Source: Prevotellaceae bacterium
GTDB taxonomy: Bacteria; Bacteroidota; Bacteroidia; Bacteroidales; Paludibacteraceae
Reading direction: 5' to 3'
DNA: 6,180 bases
Assembly (NCBI GenBank): GCA_031270425.1
Contig: JAISXQ010000270.1
Location: 1-6,180, forward strand
Shown here: positions 1 through 5,405 of the stretch, in pieces
How positions within the stretch are numbered: position 1 is the stretch's first letter
How the letters are laid out: every line of letters starts with the position of its first letter
Notes under the pieces: generated by a model
What the model was told of the DNA's origin: nothing
Seen by the model: only the letters and a program-made list of their open reading frames with translations
The model's database searches: none
Translations under genes and position numbers: made by a program

Positions 1-131
1 CCCGAAGGATAAGGGAACATATCCAACACGTAAAATTTTGGTTTACTATTATCAACTTCGGTTTTGTAACTCTCATTCTTATTCCAAAACGCCTGCCATT
101 TTTGCTCTATTTCTTTAAAATTGTACTCCAT
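1..131 (-). CDS. leuS: Leucyl-tRNA synthetase, N-terminal fragment (runs off the window)
   Basis: Reading the minus strand from the ATG at 131-129 gives 43 codons and two bases before the window edge. The peptide starts [16 protein letters not shown] and reaches [13 protein letters not shown] (the last Gly is split by the edge). This is the hallmark N-terminus of class Ia leucyl-tRNA synthetase: the EIEQKWQ helix, then the strand ending in MFPYPSG, which leads into the HIGH-type ATP-binding motif (HVGH in this family) just outside the window. The enzyme charges tRNA-Leu with leucine in the cytoplasm. The catalytic, editing and anticodon-binding domains are not visible. The start lies 74 bases after the upstream acetyltransferase stop, has no Shine-Dalgarno match, and is preceded by A-rich sequence. 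It is probably co-transcribed with that gene and der. The identification rests on a short but very characteristic stretch. Confidence 0.93.
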   Translation of the reverse strand, partial: MEYNFKEIEQKWQAFWNKNESYKTEVDNSKPKFYVLDMFPYPS

Positions 132-205
132 GTTTATGTTATGTTTCAAGATTTGGCTTACGCCGAAGGTTGTTTCAATTCAAGTGTTGCGTTGTTTTCT
201 TGTTT

Positions 206-628
206 TTATTCAGTAAATCCTTTTTCGCGCATTATTTCTCCATTTACAAATAAAGCCATTCCTGTTTTCATTTTCTTGAAATTTTCTTTTTCGTAAAATT
301 TTTCTTTTCCGGGCGAAGCATACAAAATAAAATTACAATTAGGAGTTTGCTTCAAAAGGTTTTGAACAATTGGTTTCCCAATCCCTCGCCCTTGATATTC
401 CGGTAAAACAGCTATATCGTAAAGAGCTGATTGATATGCTCCGTCGGAAATCATCCGCCCGCAACCAACAAGAATTTCGTCGTCAAAAACAAATATTGAA
501 GAATGACTGTTATTAAAAGCTCTTTTGTGAATTTCAACTGAACGGGTTGCCATCCCTGCCTTTCTCAATACTTCAACAACTTGCTCCCAACTAATATTTT
601 CTGTTTCACTCTCTATTCGTAATTCCAT
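206..628 (-). CDS. GNAT-family N-acetyltransferase
   Basis: A complete protein of 140 residues, the usual size for a single-domain GNAT enzyme, which transfers an acetyl group from acetyl-CoA to an amine. The acetyl-CoA pyrophosphate-binding motif A is clear: strand LYDIAVLPEYQ (69-79) followed by QGRGIG (79-84) and helix KPIVQNLLK. Downstream, ILYASPGKEKFYEKENFKKM (101-120) is the typical motif-B region with the conserved Tyr (Y112) of the FYEKxxF pattern, and the chain ends in a short strand, TGMALFVNG. The N-terminal residues 1-50 hold the substrate-side helices. The substrate cannot be read from sequence; a small-molecule amine or a protein terminus are both possible. It sits between der and leuS with gaps of 68 and 74 bases, same strand, with no promoter of its own that I could see. 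Its start is preceded by a poly-A tract on the coding strand rather than a Shine-Dalgarno site. Confidence 0.9.
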   Translation of the reverse strand: MELRIESETENISWEQVVEVLRKAGMATRSVEIHKRAFNNSHSSIFVFDDEILVGCGRMISDGAYQSALYDIAVLPEYQGRGIGKPIVQNLLKQTPNCNFILYASPGKEKFYEKENFKKMKTGMALFVNGEIMREKGFTE

Positions 629-696
629 GTTTTTTTTGTTCTATTCTTTGAATTAACTTTTTATCTACATTACCGCAACTCCCCAAAAAGTTGTCT

Positions 697-2010
697 CTAC
701 TTCGCCCTTATAAATAGTTGTACCGGCGTTCCGTTAAAATCCCATTTTTCGCGGATTTTATTTTCCAAAAATCGCCGGTAAGGTTCTTTGACGTATTGGG
801 GCAGATTGGCGAAAAACACAAAAGTAGGTATCTGCGTATTCGGTAACTGCGTTACGTATTTTATTTTGATGTATTTACCTTTCAATGCAGGCGGCGGCGT
901 GCGTTGTATAAGCGGAAGCAGGTACTCGTTGAGTTTGGCGGTAGGCGCTTTGCGCTGTTTGTTTTCGTAAACCGCAACCGCCGTATCCATCACTTTCAGA
1001 ACGCGCTGCATATTAACCACCGAAGTAAAAATAATAGGGAAATCGGTAAAAGGAGCCAAGCGTTCGCGTATTTGCTTTTCTATCTTTTTTATGTCGTTGG
1101 CTTCTTTGTTTTCGATTAAATCCCATTTGTTGACGCAGACCACCAAGCCTTTTTTATTCTTTTGTATCAGGGAAAATATATTCAAATCCTGACTTTCGAT
1201 ACCGTGCGTAGCGTCAATCATCAGGATGCAAACGTCCGAATTTTCGATGGCGCGGATAGCCCGCACGACGGAATAATATTCCAAATCTTCGTTTACTTTG
1301 GCTTTTTTGCGGATTCCCGCCGTATCGACCAAATAAAAATCGTGTCCGAACTTATTGAACCGCAAATAAATAGAATCGCGCGTTGTTCCGGCAATATCGG
1401 TAACGATGGTTCGTTCCTCCCCCATCAAGGCGTTTGTGAGCGACGATTTTCCGGCGTTGGGACGTCCTACAATGGCAAAGCGGGGAAGTTCCTCCTCGAT
1501 TTCTTCGGCGCTGTCGGGTTTAAACAGCGAAACCACCTTGTCGAGCAGTTCGCCCGTCCCCAACCCGTTAATGGCGGAAATCATAAACGGCTCGCCCAAC
1601 CCGAACTTGTAAAATTCGGCGATTTCGTACTGCCATTCGAAAGTATCGGCTTTGTTGGAAACCAATACCACCGGCTTGTCGCTCCGGCGAAGCATATCGG
1701 CAACTTCGAGGTCGAAGTCCGTAATGCCGTTCTGAATATCGACTATAAAGAGAATAATATCCGATTCCTCGATAGCGACAAGCGCCTGACGCTTAATTTC
1801 GTTCTCGAATACATCCGTCGAATTTCTTACCCAGCCTCCGGTATCAATTACCGAAAACTCGCGTCCCGTCCATTCGCTTTTACCGTATTGGCGGTCGCGC
1901 GTAGTTCCGGCTTCGTCGTTTACAATAGCGCGGCGGCTTTTTGTCAGCCGGTTAAAAAGCGTTGATTTGCCCACATTGGGGCGTCCTACGATTGCTACAA
2001 TATTTCCCAT
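697..2010 (-). CDS. der: Ribosome-assembly GTPase Der (EngA), tandem G domains
   Basis: A 437-residue protein, the expected full length for Der, an essential GTPase that acts in 50S ribosomal subunit maturation. Two complete G domains are visible. Domain 1 has the P-loop GRPNVGKS (9-16), the switch Thr pair in AGTTRD (34-39), DTGG (56-59) and NKAD (119-122). Domain 2 has GRPNAGKS (182-189), AGTTRD (207-212), DTAG (229-232) and NKWD (294-297). The acidic linker EEIEEEL (169-175) joins them. The C-terminal part, from about 350, with [17 protein letters not shown] and the ending [17 protein letters not shown], is the KH-like RNA-binding domain. All nucleotide-binding residues look intact. The ATG at 2010 is well supported because [11 protein letters not shown] places the P-loop where the family has it. 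It is probably the first gene of a unit with the acetyltransferase and leuS, transcribed from the box near 2155. Confidence 0.98.
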   Translation of the reverse strand: MGNIVAIVGRPNVGKSTLFNRLTKSRRAIVNDEAGTTRDRQYGKSEWTGREFSVIDTGGWVRNSTDVFENEIKRQALVAIEESDIILFIVDIQNGITDFDLEVADMLRRSDKPVVLVSNKADTFEWQYEIAEFYKFGLGEPFMISAINGLGTGELLDKVVSLFKPDSAEEIEEELPRFAIVGRPNAGKSSLTNALMGEERTIVTDIAGTTRDSIYLRFNKFGHDFYLVDTAGIRKKAKVNEDLEYYSVVRAIRAIENSDVCILMIDATHGIESQDLNIFSLIQKNKKGLVVCVNKWDLIENKEANDIKKIEKQIRERLAPFTDFPIIFTSVVNMQRVLKVMDTAVAVYENKQRKAPTAKLNEYLLPLIQRTPPPALKGKYIKIKYVTQLPNTQIPTFVFFANLPQYVKEPYRRFLENKIREKWDFNGTPVQLFIRAK

Positions 2011-2023
2011 TGTTTTTTGTTTT

Positions 2024-2100
2024 GTTAATGCGTTATTCGTCGATTCGTTAACCTGTTAATTCGTTACTCGTTAACTTATTTACTCATCAACTTGTTAACT
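2024..2100. repeat. Imperfect GTTAAY-rich short repeat in the der leader
   Basis: A run of diverged units of about 7-8 bases built around GTTA (GTTAATGC, GTTATTC, GTTAACCT, GTTAATTC, GTTACTC, GTTAACTT, GTTAACTCC). The hexamer GTTAAC occurs three times exactly (2047-2052, 2070-2075, 2094-2099). The run ends 13 bases before the der start and would lie wholly within the der 5' leader if transcription starts near 2145. Units are too diverged to count exactly. No function is evident; it may be an old tandem array decaying in place. Confidence 0.6.
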
Positions 2101-2150
2101 CCTGCCCGCGTTTTCACAAACGCCGGCAGTGGGTGCAAATATTTTGGATA

Positions 2151-2158
2151 CAAAGGTA
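2151..2158 (-). promoter_or_regulatory. Candidate -7 box for der
   Basis: On the minus strand this reads TACCTTTG, an exact match to the Bacteroidota -7 consensus TAnnTTTG. No good -33 TTG lies at the usual 19-21 base spacing: TTC is found at 19 and TTG at 24. Transcription would start a few bases downstream, near 2145, giving der a leader of about 135 bases that contains the GTTAAY repeat. The call rests on one short box and on its position upstream of the operon. Confidence 0.5.
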
Positions 2159-2229
2159 GCATTTTTTAATGGCTTGGGAAAGCAAATACAACTGAAAGGA
2201 AATGTATGTGAATAATTTATCCGCATCGC

Positions 2230-2260
2230 TTGTAAAACACTCAACATCTTGCTATTTTTG
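2230..2260 (+). promoter_or_regulatory. Promoter for folA (Bacteroidota sigma-ABfr type)
   Basis: TTG at 2230-2232 and TATTTTTG at 2253-2260 match the -33 TTG and -7 TAnnTTTG elements with a 20-base spacer, the canonical arrangement in this phylum. It is the best promoter in the window. Start of transcription is expected near 2267, leaving a leader of about 130 bases before the chosen folA ATG. It is divergent from the der box without overlapping it. At the expected 5' end of the transcript, AAACAAAT (2270-2277) and ATTTGTTT (2287-2294) can form an 8-bp A/T-rich hairpin. Confidence 0.7.
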
Positions 2261-2398
2261 TCCGCAGAAAAACAAATAATACATAAATTTGTTTAACCAC
2301 CAAAAGGTCTTAGCGCCGTATTGAATAATTTTATTGCGGTATTTTTTCTTAGAACAAAGAATCAAGGACAAACCAAACCAAACTCTGAACTGCAAGCT

Positions 2399-2914
2399 AT
2401 GCCTCGAATTTCTCTTATAGTCGCTATTGCCGACAATTACGCCATTGGTAAGGATAACGCTTTGCTTTGCCATCTTCCGGCGGATTTGAAACATTTTAAG
2501 CAAATTACTACGGGGCGTCCGATAATTATGGGACGGCGCACTTTCGAAAGTCTGCCGAACGGCGCGCTTCCCAATCGCAAAAATATCGTGCTGACTTCTT
2601 CGTCCGCATCCGGCAGCGGATATGATACGGCGCGTTCGCTGGACGAGGCGGTTGCGCTTTGCAAAGGCGATGACGAAGCCTTCATCATCGGCGGAGCGTC
2701 TGTTTATAAACAGTACTTGAATAGAGCCGATTATATGTATATTACCTGGATTCATGCCAACTTTGCCGCCGATACCTTTTTCCCCGAAATAAATTTTGAC
2801 GAATGGCAGGAAGTAAAGCGGGAGGATTTTCAGCCCGACGAAAAAAACGCTTACGCCTACTCTTTCGCAGAGTATAAACGTATTCCAATCAACACTATAA
2901 ACTATAAACTATAA
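2399..2914 (+). CDS. folA: Dihydrofolate reductase
   Basis: A protein of 171 residues from the ATG at 2399. It starts MPRISLIVAIADNYAIGKDN, the usual DHFR opening strand with the AIGKDN Met20-loop motif. LPADLKHFKQIT (about 27-38) carries the catalytic acidic residue and the substrate-side helix. GRPIIMGRRTFESLP (about 40-54) is the cofactor-binding core with the conserved MGRxTFES. FIIGGASVYKQYL supplies the IGG strand-turn, and the last strand is YAYSFAEYKR. DHFR reduces dihydrofolate to tetrahydrofolate with NADPH in the cytoplasm. An in-frame ATG at 2321 would add 26 residues with no family counterpart, so 2399 is chosen, although there is no Shine-Dalgarno site. Oddity: after the normal end near EYKR the last residues (roughly TINYKL) and the stop are encoded by the ACTATAA tandem array, giving a short non-homologous tail. 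No thyA is adjacent in this window. Confidence 0.95.
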   Translation: MPRISLIVAIADNYAIGKDNALLCHLPADLKHFKQITTGRPIIMGRRTFESLPNGALPNRKNIVLTSSSASGSGYDTARSLDEAVALCKGDDEAFIIGGASVYKQYLNRADYMYITWIHANFAADTFFPEINFDEWQEVKREDFQPDEKNAYAYSFAEYKRIPINTINYKL

Positions 2915-2961
2915 ACTATAAACTCAACTATAAACTCTAAACTCTAAACTCTAAACTCTAA
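2894..2961. repeat. 7-bp tandem array ACTATAA / ACTCTAA spanning the folA stop
   Basis: Four perfect ACTATAA units start at 2894, 2901, 2908 and 2915. They are followed by a 5-base partial unit ACTCA (2922-2926), one more ACTATAA (2927) and four perfect ACTCTAA units (2934, 2941, 2948, 2955), with a fading ACTT at 2962-2965. The folA stop codon TAA (2912-2914) is the end of unit three. The array ends 8 bases before the next gene's ATG, so it fills the whole intergenic gap. The two variants are sorted in blocks, as expected from local duplication by slippage. Confidence 0.95.
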
Positions 2962-2969
2962 ACTTATTT

Positions 2970-3521
2970 ATGGTAACAATTGTATTTTCACATCCCTGGC
3001 ACGGCAGTTTCAATAAAGCCATTTTAGATACGGTAACTGCTAAATTCGATAAAAACGGAACCGCGTATAAAGTCATCGATTTGGCGAAAGACGGATTTAA
3101 TCCATCTTTCAGCGAACAGGATTTGGCTTTGTACAAAAAAGGAGAATCGACCGATCCCCTGGTTTATAAGTATCAGGAAATCATCAGGCAATCGGACGAA
3201 ATGATCTTCATTTTCCCGATATGGTGGAGCACGATGCCGGCAAATCTGAAAGGTTTTTTCGATAAAACGTTGCTGGTAAATTTCTCTCATAACTACCAAA
3301 ATACTTGGACGCCGCTGCTAAAAATAGGTAAAACAACCGTTGTAACCACTTCCGAAAGTCCGACGGATCATTTTAAAATGGCGATAGAAGAATGTTTTAT
3401 CAAGCAGATGCTCTATGCCGTAGGCGTCAACAACGCTACCTGGCTCAATTGCGAAAGGACAAGTTCCGGTGGCGACGAGGTGCGCAAGGCATTTTTGAAG
3501 CGGGTTGAGGAGCAGGTATAA
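2970..3521 (+). CDS. NAD(P)H oxidoreductase, flavodoxin-2 fold (NQO1/KefF/MdaB-like)
   Basis: A complete protein of 183 residues. The opening strand and loop MVTIVFSHPWHGSFNKAI (1-18) match the flavin-phosphate-binding start of the Flavodoxin_2 family, with the conserved SHP and SxxN pattern. EMIFIFPIWWSTMPANLKGFFDK (77-99) is the family's signature PxWWxxxPAxLKGxxDR segment, which contacts the flavin isoalloxazine. Members carry FMN or FAD and use NAD(P)H for two-electron reduction of quinones and related compounds in the cytoplasm; some regulate Kef potassium efflux. No kef gene is visible here, so the specific role is open. Length is slightly below the roughly 190-200 usual for the family, but both key motifs and the C-terminal helix are present. 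It lies 55 bases after folA on the same strand, probably read from the folA promoter through the tandem array. The ATG has A/T-rich rather than Shine-Dalgarno context. Confidence 0.9.
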   Translation: MVTIVFSHPWHGSFNKAILDTVTAKFDKNGTAYKVIDLAKDGFNPSFSEQDLALYKKGESTDPLVYKYQEIIRQSDEMIFIFPIWWSTMPANLKGFFDKTLLVNFSHNYQNTWTPLLKIGKTTVVTTSESPTDHFKMAIEECFIKQMLYAVGVNNATWLNCERTSSGGDEVRKAFLKRVEEQV

Positions 3522-3536
3522 ATTGCGGTAATAATA

Positions 3537-3564
3537 AACTCCCCGCCCCAAGCGGCAGGGAGTT
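3537..3564. terminator. Hairpin between convergent genes, candidate two-way terminator
   Basis: AACTCCC (3537-3543) pairs with GGGAGTT (3558-3564). After a C/A mismatch, GCC (3545-3547) pairs with GGC (3554-3556) around a 6-base loop. It lies 15 bases after the oxidoreductase stop and 20 bases before the stop of the convergent kinase gene. Neither side has a strong T-run, so it is not a textbook intrinsic terminator. Position and GC-rich stem make termination or 3'-end protection the likely role. Confidence 0.6.
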
Positions 3565-3584
3565 AAACCGGTTTCAAGTTTAAC
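3562..3584. repeat. Second, overlapping inverted repeat at the convergent 3' ends
   Basis: GTTAAAC (3562-3568) and GTTTAAC (3578-3584) are exact inverted copies with a 9-base spacer that contains half of the palindrome AAACCGGTTT (3565-3574). It shares three bases with the GC-rich hairpin at 3537-3564, so only one of the two can form fully at a time. It abuts the kinase stop codon and may assist termination of the minus-strand transcript. Confidence 0.4.
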
Positions 3585-4745
3585 TTACTTTGCGTTCAAC
3601 ACGATGCGGAAAACCGTCCCTACATTTAATTCGGATTGTTTGACGAATATTTTTCCGCCGTGGTATTCTTCAACAATGCGCTTTGCCAGCGAAAGTCCCA
3701 AACCCCATCCGCGGCTTTTGGTGGTATATCCGGGTTTGAAAACCGTTTTGAAATTACGCCTGTCCAATCCCTTTCCGGTATCTTTTACGTCAATCCACAC
3801 TTCTTTTTCCGTCTGTCCGACGTCAATGCTTATCGAGCCGACTCCGTCCATTGCATCGATGGCGTTTTTGCAGAGGTTTTCGATAACCCATTCAAAAAGA
3901 GGTATGTTTAAAGGGATAAACAGGATTTCGCCGTCCTTAAAGGTACAGCCTATCGAAACTTGTTGCGACGAGCGTTTCGACATATATTGAACGGCATTTT
4001 TTAATGCGTCGTTCAGGTTTACAACAGACAAATCGGGAGTTGAACCGATTTTGGAAAAACGCTCCGCGATAATCCTCAGGCGGTTGACGTCCTTCATCAT
4101 TTCGTCGATGAGTTTATCGTCCGCGTGCCGCAATTTGAGCAAATCCACCCAAGCCAGAAGCGACGAGATAGGCGTACCTAACTGATGCGCCGTTTCCTTC
4201 GACAACCCAACCCATACCTGATTTTGTTCCGCTTTTTTGGAACTGGAAAAAGCCCAGAATCCGATTAGAAGAAAAACAAAAATAACTCCCAGCTGCCAAT
4301 AAGGAAAGTAGTACAACTGGCGAAGCAAAACAGAATCATCGTAATAAATATATTGGCGTTCATCTTCCAATTGAATAACGATAGCCTCGCGTTTTTGTTT
4401 CAGGCGTTCGATTTCCTGGTTGTAAAATTCATCCATCTTCGTTTTCGGTTCCTTAAAGTTGCGCGAAGACATAAGCCGGTCATTTTCATCGATAATAACA
4501 ACAGGGATAGTGGTGTTTTCTTCTATGATTTTCCACAAAAAATCAATATCCGTATTCGTATCCGAAAGCACAAACTGACGGGTAGCTTCCGCCCAGATTT
4601 CTATTTTCTTCTTTTCTTCAACCGCCAAAGACTTAGCCAGACGATTGGAAAAAAGCATGGAAGTACATACAATTGCTAAGGCTACGGCAATAAAAACCGG
4701 TTTCAAATAGCGCGAGAAAAAATAAAGCCTTTTTTTATATCCCAT
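3585..4745 (-). CDS. Membrane-bound sensor histidine kinase
   Basis: A protein of 386 residues with the architecture of a two-component sensor kinase. A basic N-terminus (KKRLYFFSRYLK) precedes transmembrane segment 1 (about 17-33). A sensor region follows (about 34-147), containing the PAS-like stretch IPVVIIDENDRLMSS (80-94) and a charged, probably coiled helix (104-130). Transmembrane segment 2 lies at about 149-166. The HisKA H-box SKETAHQLGTPISSLLAW (182-198) has H187 as the phospho-acceptor. The HATPase domain has N-box ENLCKNAIDAM (288-298), G1 DTGKG (321-325), F-box FKPGYTTK (335-342) and G2 GWGLGL (345-350). All catalytic motifs are intact, so it should autophosphorylate and pass phosphate to a response regulator in the cytoplasm. 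No regulator gene is in the window, so the partner and signal are unknown. Unusually for this window the start has a Shine-Dalgarno-like AGAGGA seven bases upstream (4753-4758). Confidence 0.95.
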   Translation of the reverse strand: MGYKKRLYFFSRYLKPVFIAVALAIVCTSMLFSNRLAKSLAVEEKKKIEIWAEATRQFVLSDTNTDIDFLWKIIEENTTIPVVIIDENDRLMSSRNFKEPKTKMDEFYNQEIERLKQKREAIVIQLEDERQYIYYDDSVLLRQLYYFPYWQLGVIFVFLLIGFWAFSSSKKAEQNQVWVGLSKETAHQLGTPISSLLAWVDLLKLRHADDKLIDEMMKDVNRLRIIAERFSKIGSTPDLSVVNLNDALKNAVQYMSKRSSQQVSIGCTFKDGEILFIPLNIPLFEWVIENLCKNAIDAMDGVGSISIDVGQTEKEVWIDVKDTGKGLDRRNFKTVFKPGYTTKSRGWGLGLSLAKRIVEEYHGGKIFVKQSELNVGTVFRIVLNAK

Positions 4746-4791
4746 TTTTCAGTCCTCTTTGATAAACCTGTATTTGTTAACGCAAAGTCGA

Positions 4792-4820
4792 CAAATTTAT
4801 TTTAAGTAAACAACTACAAA
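4792..4820 (-). promoter_or_regulatory. Candidate promoter for the histidine kinase
   Basis: On the minus strand TAAATTTG (4799-4792) fits TAnnTTTG, and TTTG (4820-4817) lies 17 bases upstream, slightly short of the usual 19-21. It is placed about 47 bases before the kinase start, a sensible leader length. The region is A/T-rich, so a chance match is possible. Confidence 0.4.
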
Positions 4821-4954
4821 ATAAAAATAGATACGCTTCTTAGTAACTTTTTGATGATTAGAAAATAAACTTTATTACTTATCTTTTATAATCGTTATCT
4901 GAAAAATAAGCGATAAGGAAATACATGCGAATCAAGGATTGAATTGTTTATTAA
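4821..4954. other. Intergenic A/T-rich stretch, nothing recognised
   Basis: Between the kinase promoter candidate and the repeat element I see no open reading frame of note, tRNA, or convincing promoter. Short inverted words (TTATC and GATAA) around 4878-4918 are too short and A/T-rich to call. Confidence 0.5.
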
Positions 4955-4963
4955 AAACCGCAA

Positions 4964-4984
4964 GACTTGTCCCGCCAAAGCGGG
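4964..4984. repeat. 21-bp hairpin-bearing insertion in the left arm
   Basis: Compared with the two right-hand copies, the left copy carries 21 extra bases (GACTTG followed by TCCCGCCAAAGCGGG). CCCGC (4971-4975) pairs with GCGGG (4980-4984) around the loop CAAA; with the flanking T4970 and A4985 the stem is 6 bp. It is GC-rich in an otherwise A/T-rich surrounding and looks like a small palindromic unit added to a pre-existing repeat. Confidence 0.65.
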
Positions 4985-5050
4985 AGAAAAGAAGAAACAC
5001 AAAGAAAAAGGGATAAACCACAATAGGCACAATAGGACACAATAGATTTG

Positions 5051-5162
5051 CTGATGTGATGATGTGCTGATGTGCTAATGTGCTGATGTGCTGATGTGCT
5101 GATGTGCTAATGTGCTGATGTGCTGATGTACTGATGTGCTAATGTGCTAATTTGCTAATTAA
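5051..5162. repeat. 8-bp tandem array CTRATGTG, about 14 units
   Basis: Fourteen consecutive 8-base units in constant phase. The majority is CTGATGTG (six perfect), with CTAATGTG as the regular variant (three). Single-base variants are ATGATGTG, CTGATGTA and CTAATTTG, and the last unit, CTAATTAA, is degenerate. The unit length is not a multiple of three and no open frame crosses it usefully. It fills most of the spacer of the inverted-repeat element. There are no spacers between units, so it is not a CRISPR array. Confidence 0.95.
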
Positions 5163-5172
5163 TTGTGCTGCT

Positions 5173-5217
5173 GTGGTTTATTTTTTTTTCTTGGCGTTTC
5201 TTCTTTTCTTTGCGGTT
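5173..5217 (+). repeat. Diverged direct copy of the arm module, copy 1
   Basis: This 45-base stretch, from GTGGTTTA to CTTTGCGGTT, matches 5255-5299 at 41 of 45 positions with no gaps. The CTTCTTTTCT section matches the left inverted copy better than it does the right one, so the three copies have separate histories. Confidence 0.85.
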
Positions 5218-5254
5218 TTGTTTCTATAAACTATTGTGTCCTATTGTGCCTATT

Positions 5255-5299
5255 GTGGTTTATTCCTTTTTCTTTGCGTTTCTTTTTTTCTTTGCGGTT
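5255..5299 (+). repeat. Direct copy of the arm module, copy 2
   Basis: The second direct copy overlaps the right arm of the inverted repeat (5231-5284) and runs on to CTTTGCGGTT. It starts 82 bases after copy 1 starts. Preceding it, 5231-5254 holds two ATTGTG words that lead into a third at GTGGTTTA; copy 1 is preceded by a reduced version of this. Confidence 0.85.
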
Positions 5300-5381
5300 A
5301 TTTTTCCCACCCCGCAACTAACTTGAAATTTTTTTTATAATAATTTTTCATCATTTTTTCTCTTTTTGTGGAAAATTGTTT

Positions 5382-5389
5382 TACCTTTG
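5382..5389 (+). promoter_or_regulatory. -7 box for the BspA/FGE-type gene
   Basis: TACCTTTG is an exact TAnnTTTG match, identical to the der box. The nearest upstream TTTG (5365-5368) is only 13 bases away, and a T-rich run occupies the normal -33 place. Transcription would begin near 5396, directly before the potentially structured leader and about 220 bases ahead of the start codon. Confidence 0.55.
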
Positions 5390-5405
5390 CGACGTAAAAA
5401 GTCAG

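Larger units (their letters stand above)
4955..5300. repeat. Compound inverted-repeat element (54-bp arms, 185-bp spacer)
   Basis: The left arm 4992-5045 and right arm 5231-5284 are inverted copies matching at 52 of 54 bases; they differ only where the left arm reads CACAAAG or GGGAT and the right arm's complement reads CGCAAAG or GGAAT. Homology extends outwards into an AACCGCAA word on both sides, interrupted on the left by a 21-base insertion (4964-4984). Inside the arms the word CACAATAG occurs three times in a row, next to (C)GCAAAGAAA words. The spacer holds the 8-bp array and a third, diverged copy of one arm section. The element encodes no protein. As RNA or extruded DNA the arms could form a very long hairpin. 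Confidence 0.9.

Noticed and set aside
1162..1965. Plus-strand open frame of 267 codons
   Set aside because: It lies entirely antisense to der, whose two G domains are intact; the frame has no recognisable motif and a composition typical of an antisense shadow.
2321..2398. Extended folA start adding MNNFIAVFFL and 16 more residues
   Set aside because: DHFR proteins normally begin at the ISLIVAIA strand. The extension has no family counterpart, so the start at 2399 was used.
2252..2755. Minus-strand open frame of 167 codons
   Set aside because: It covers the folA promoter and the antisense of the DHFR core and shows no domain. folA is the clear gene here.
4353..4679. Plus-strand open frame of 108 codons
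   Set aside because: Antisense to the sensor region of the histidine kinase; low-complexity and Phe-rich, as expected from the complement of Lys/Glu-rich coding sequence.
5051..5110. Hammerhead-ribozyme core, because of repeated CTGATG
   Set aside because: The partner GAAA segment and the three enclosing stems are missing; CTGATG is simply the repeat unit.
5051..5162. CRISPR array
   Set aside because: Units are 8 bases and contiguous, with no spacers and no cas genes nearby.
4955..5300. Insertion sequence or MITE
   Set aside because: There is no transposase frame and no definable target-site duplication, and the arms are composed of internal word repeats. Mobility remains a hypothesis only.
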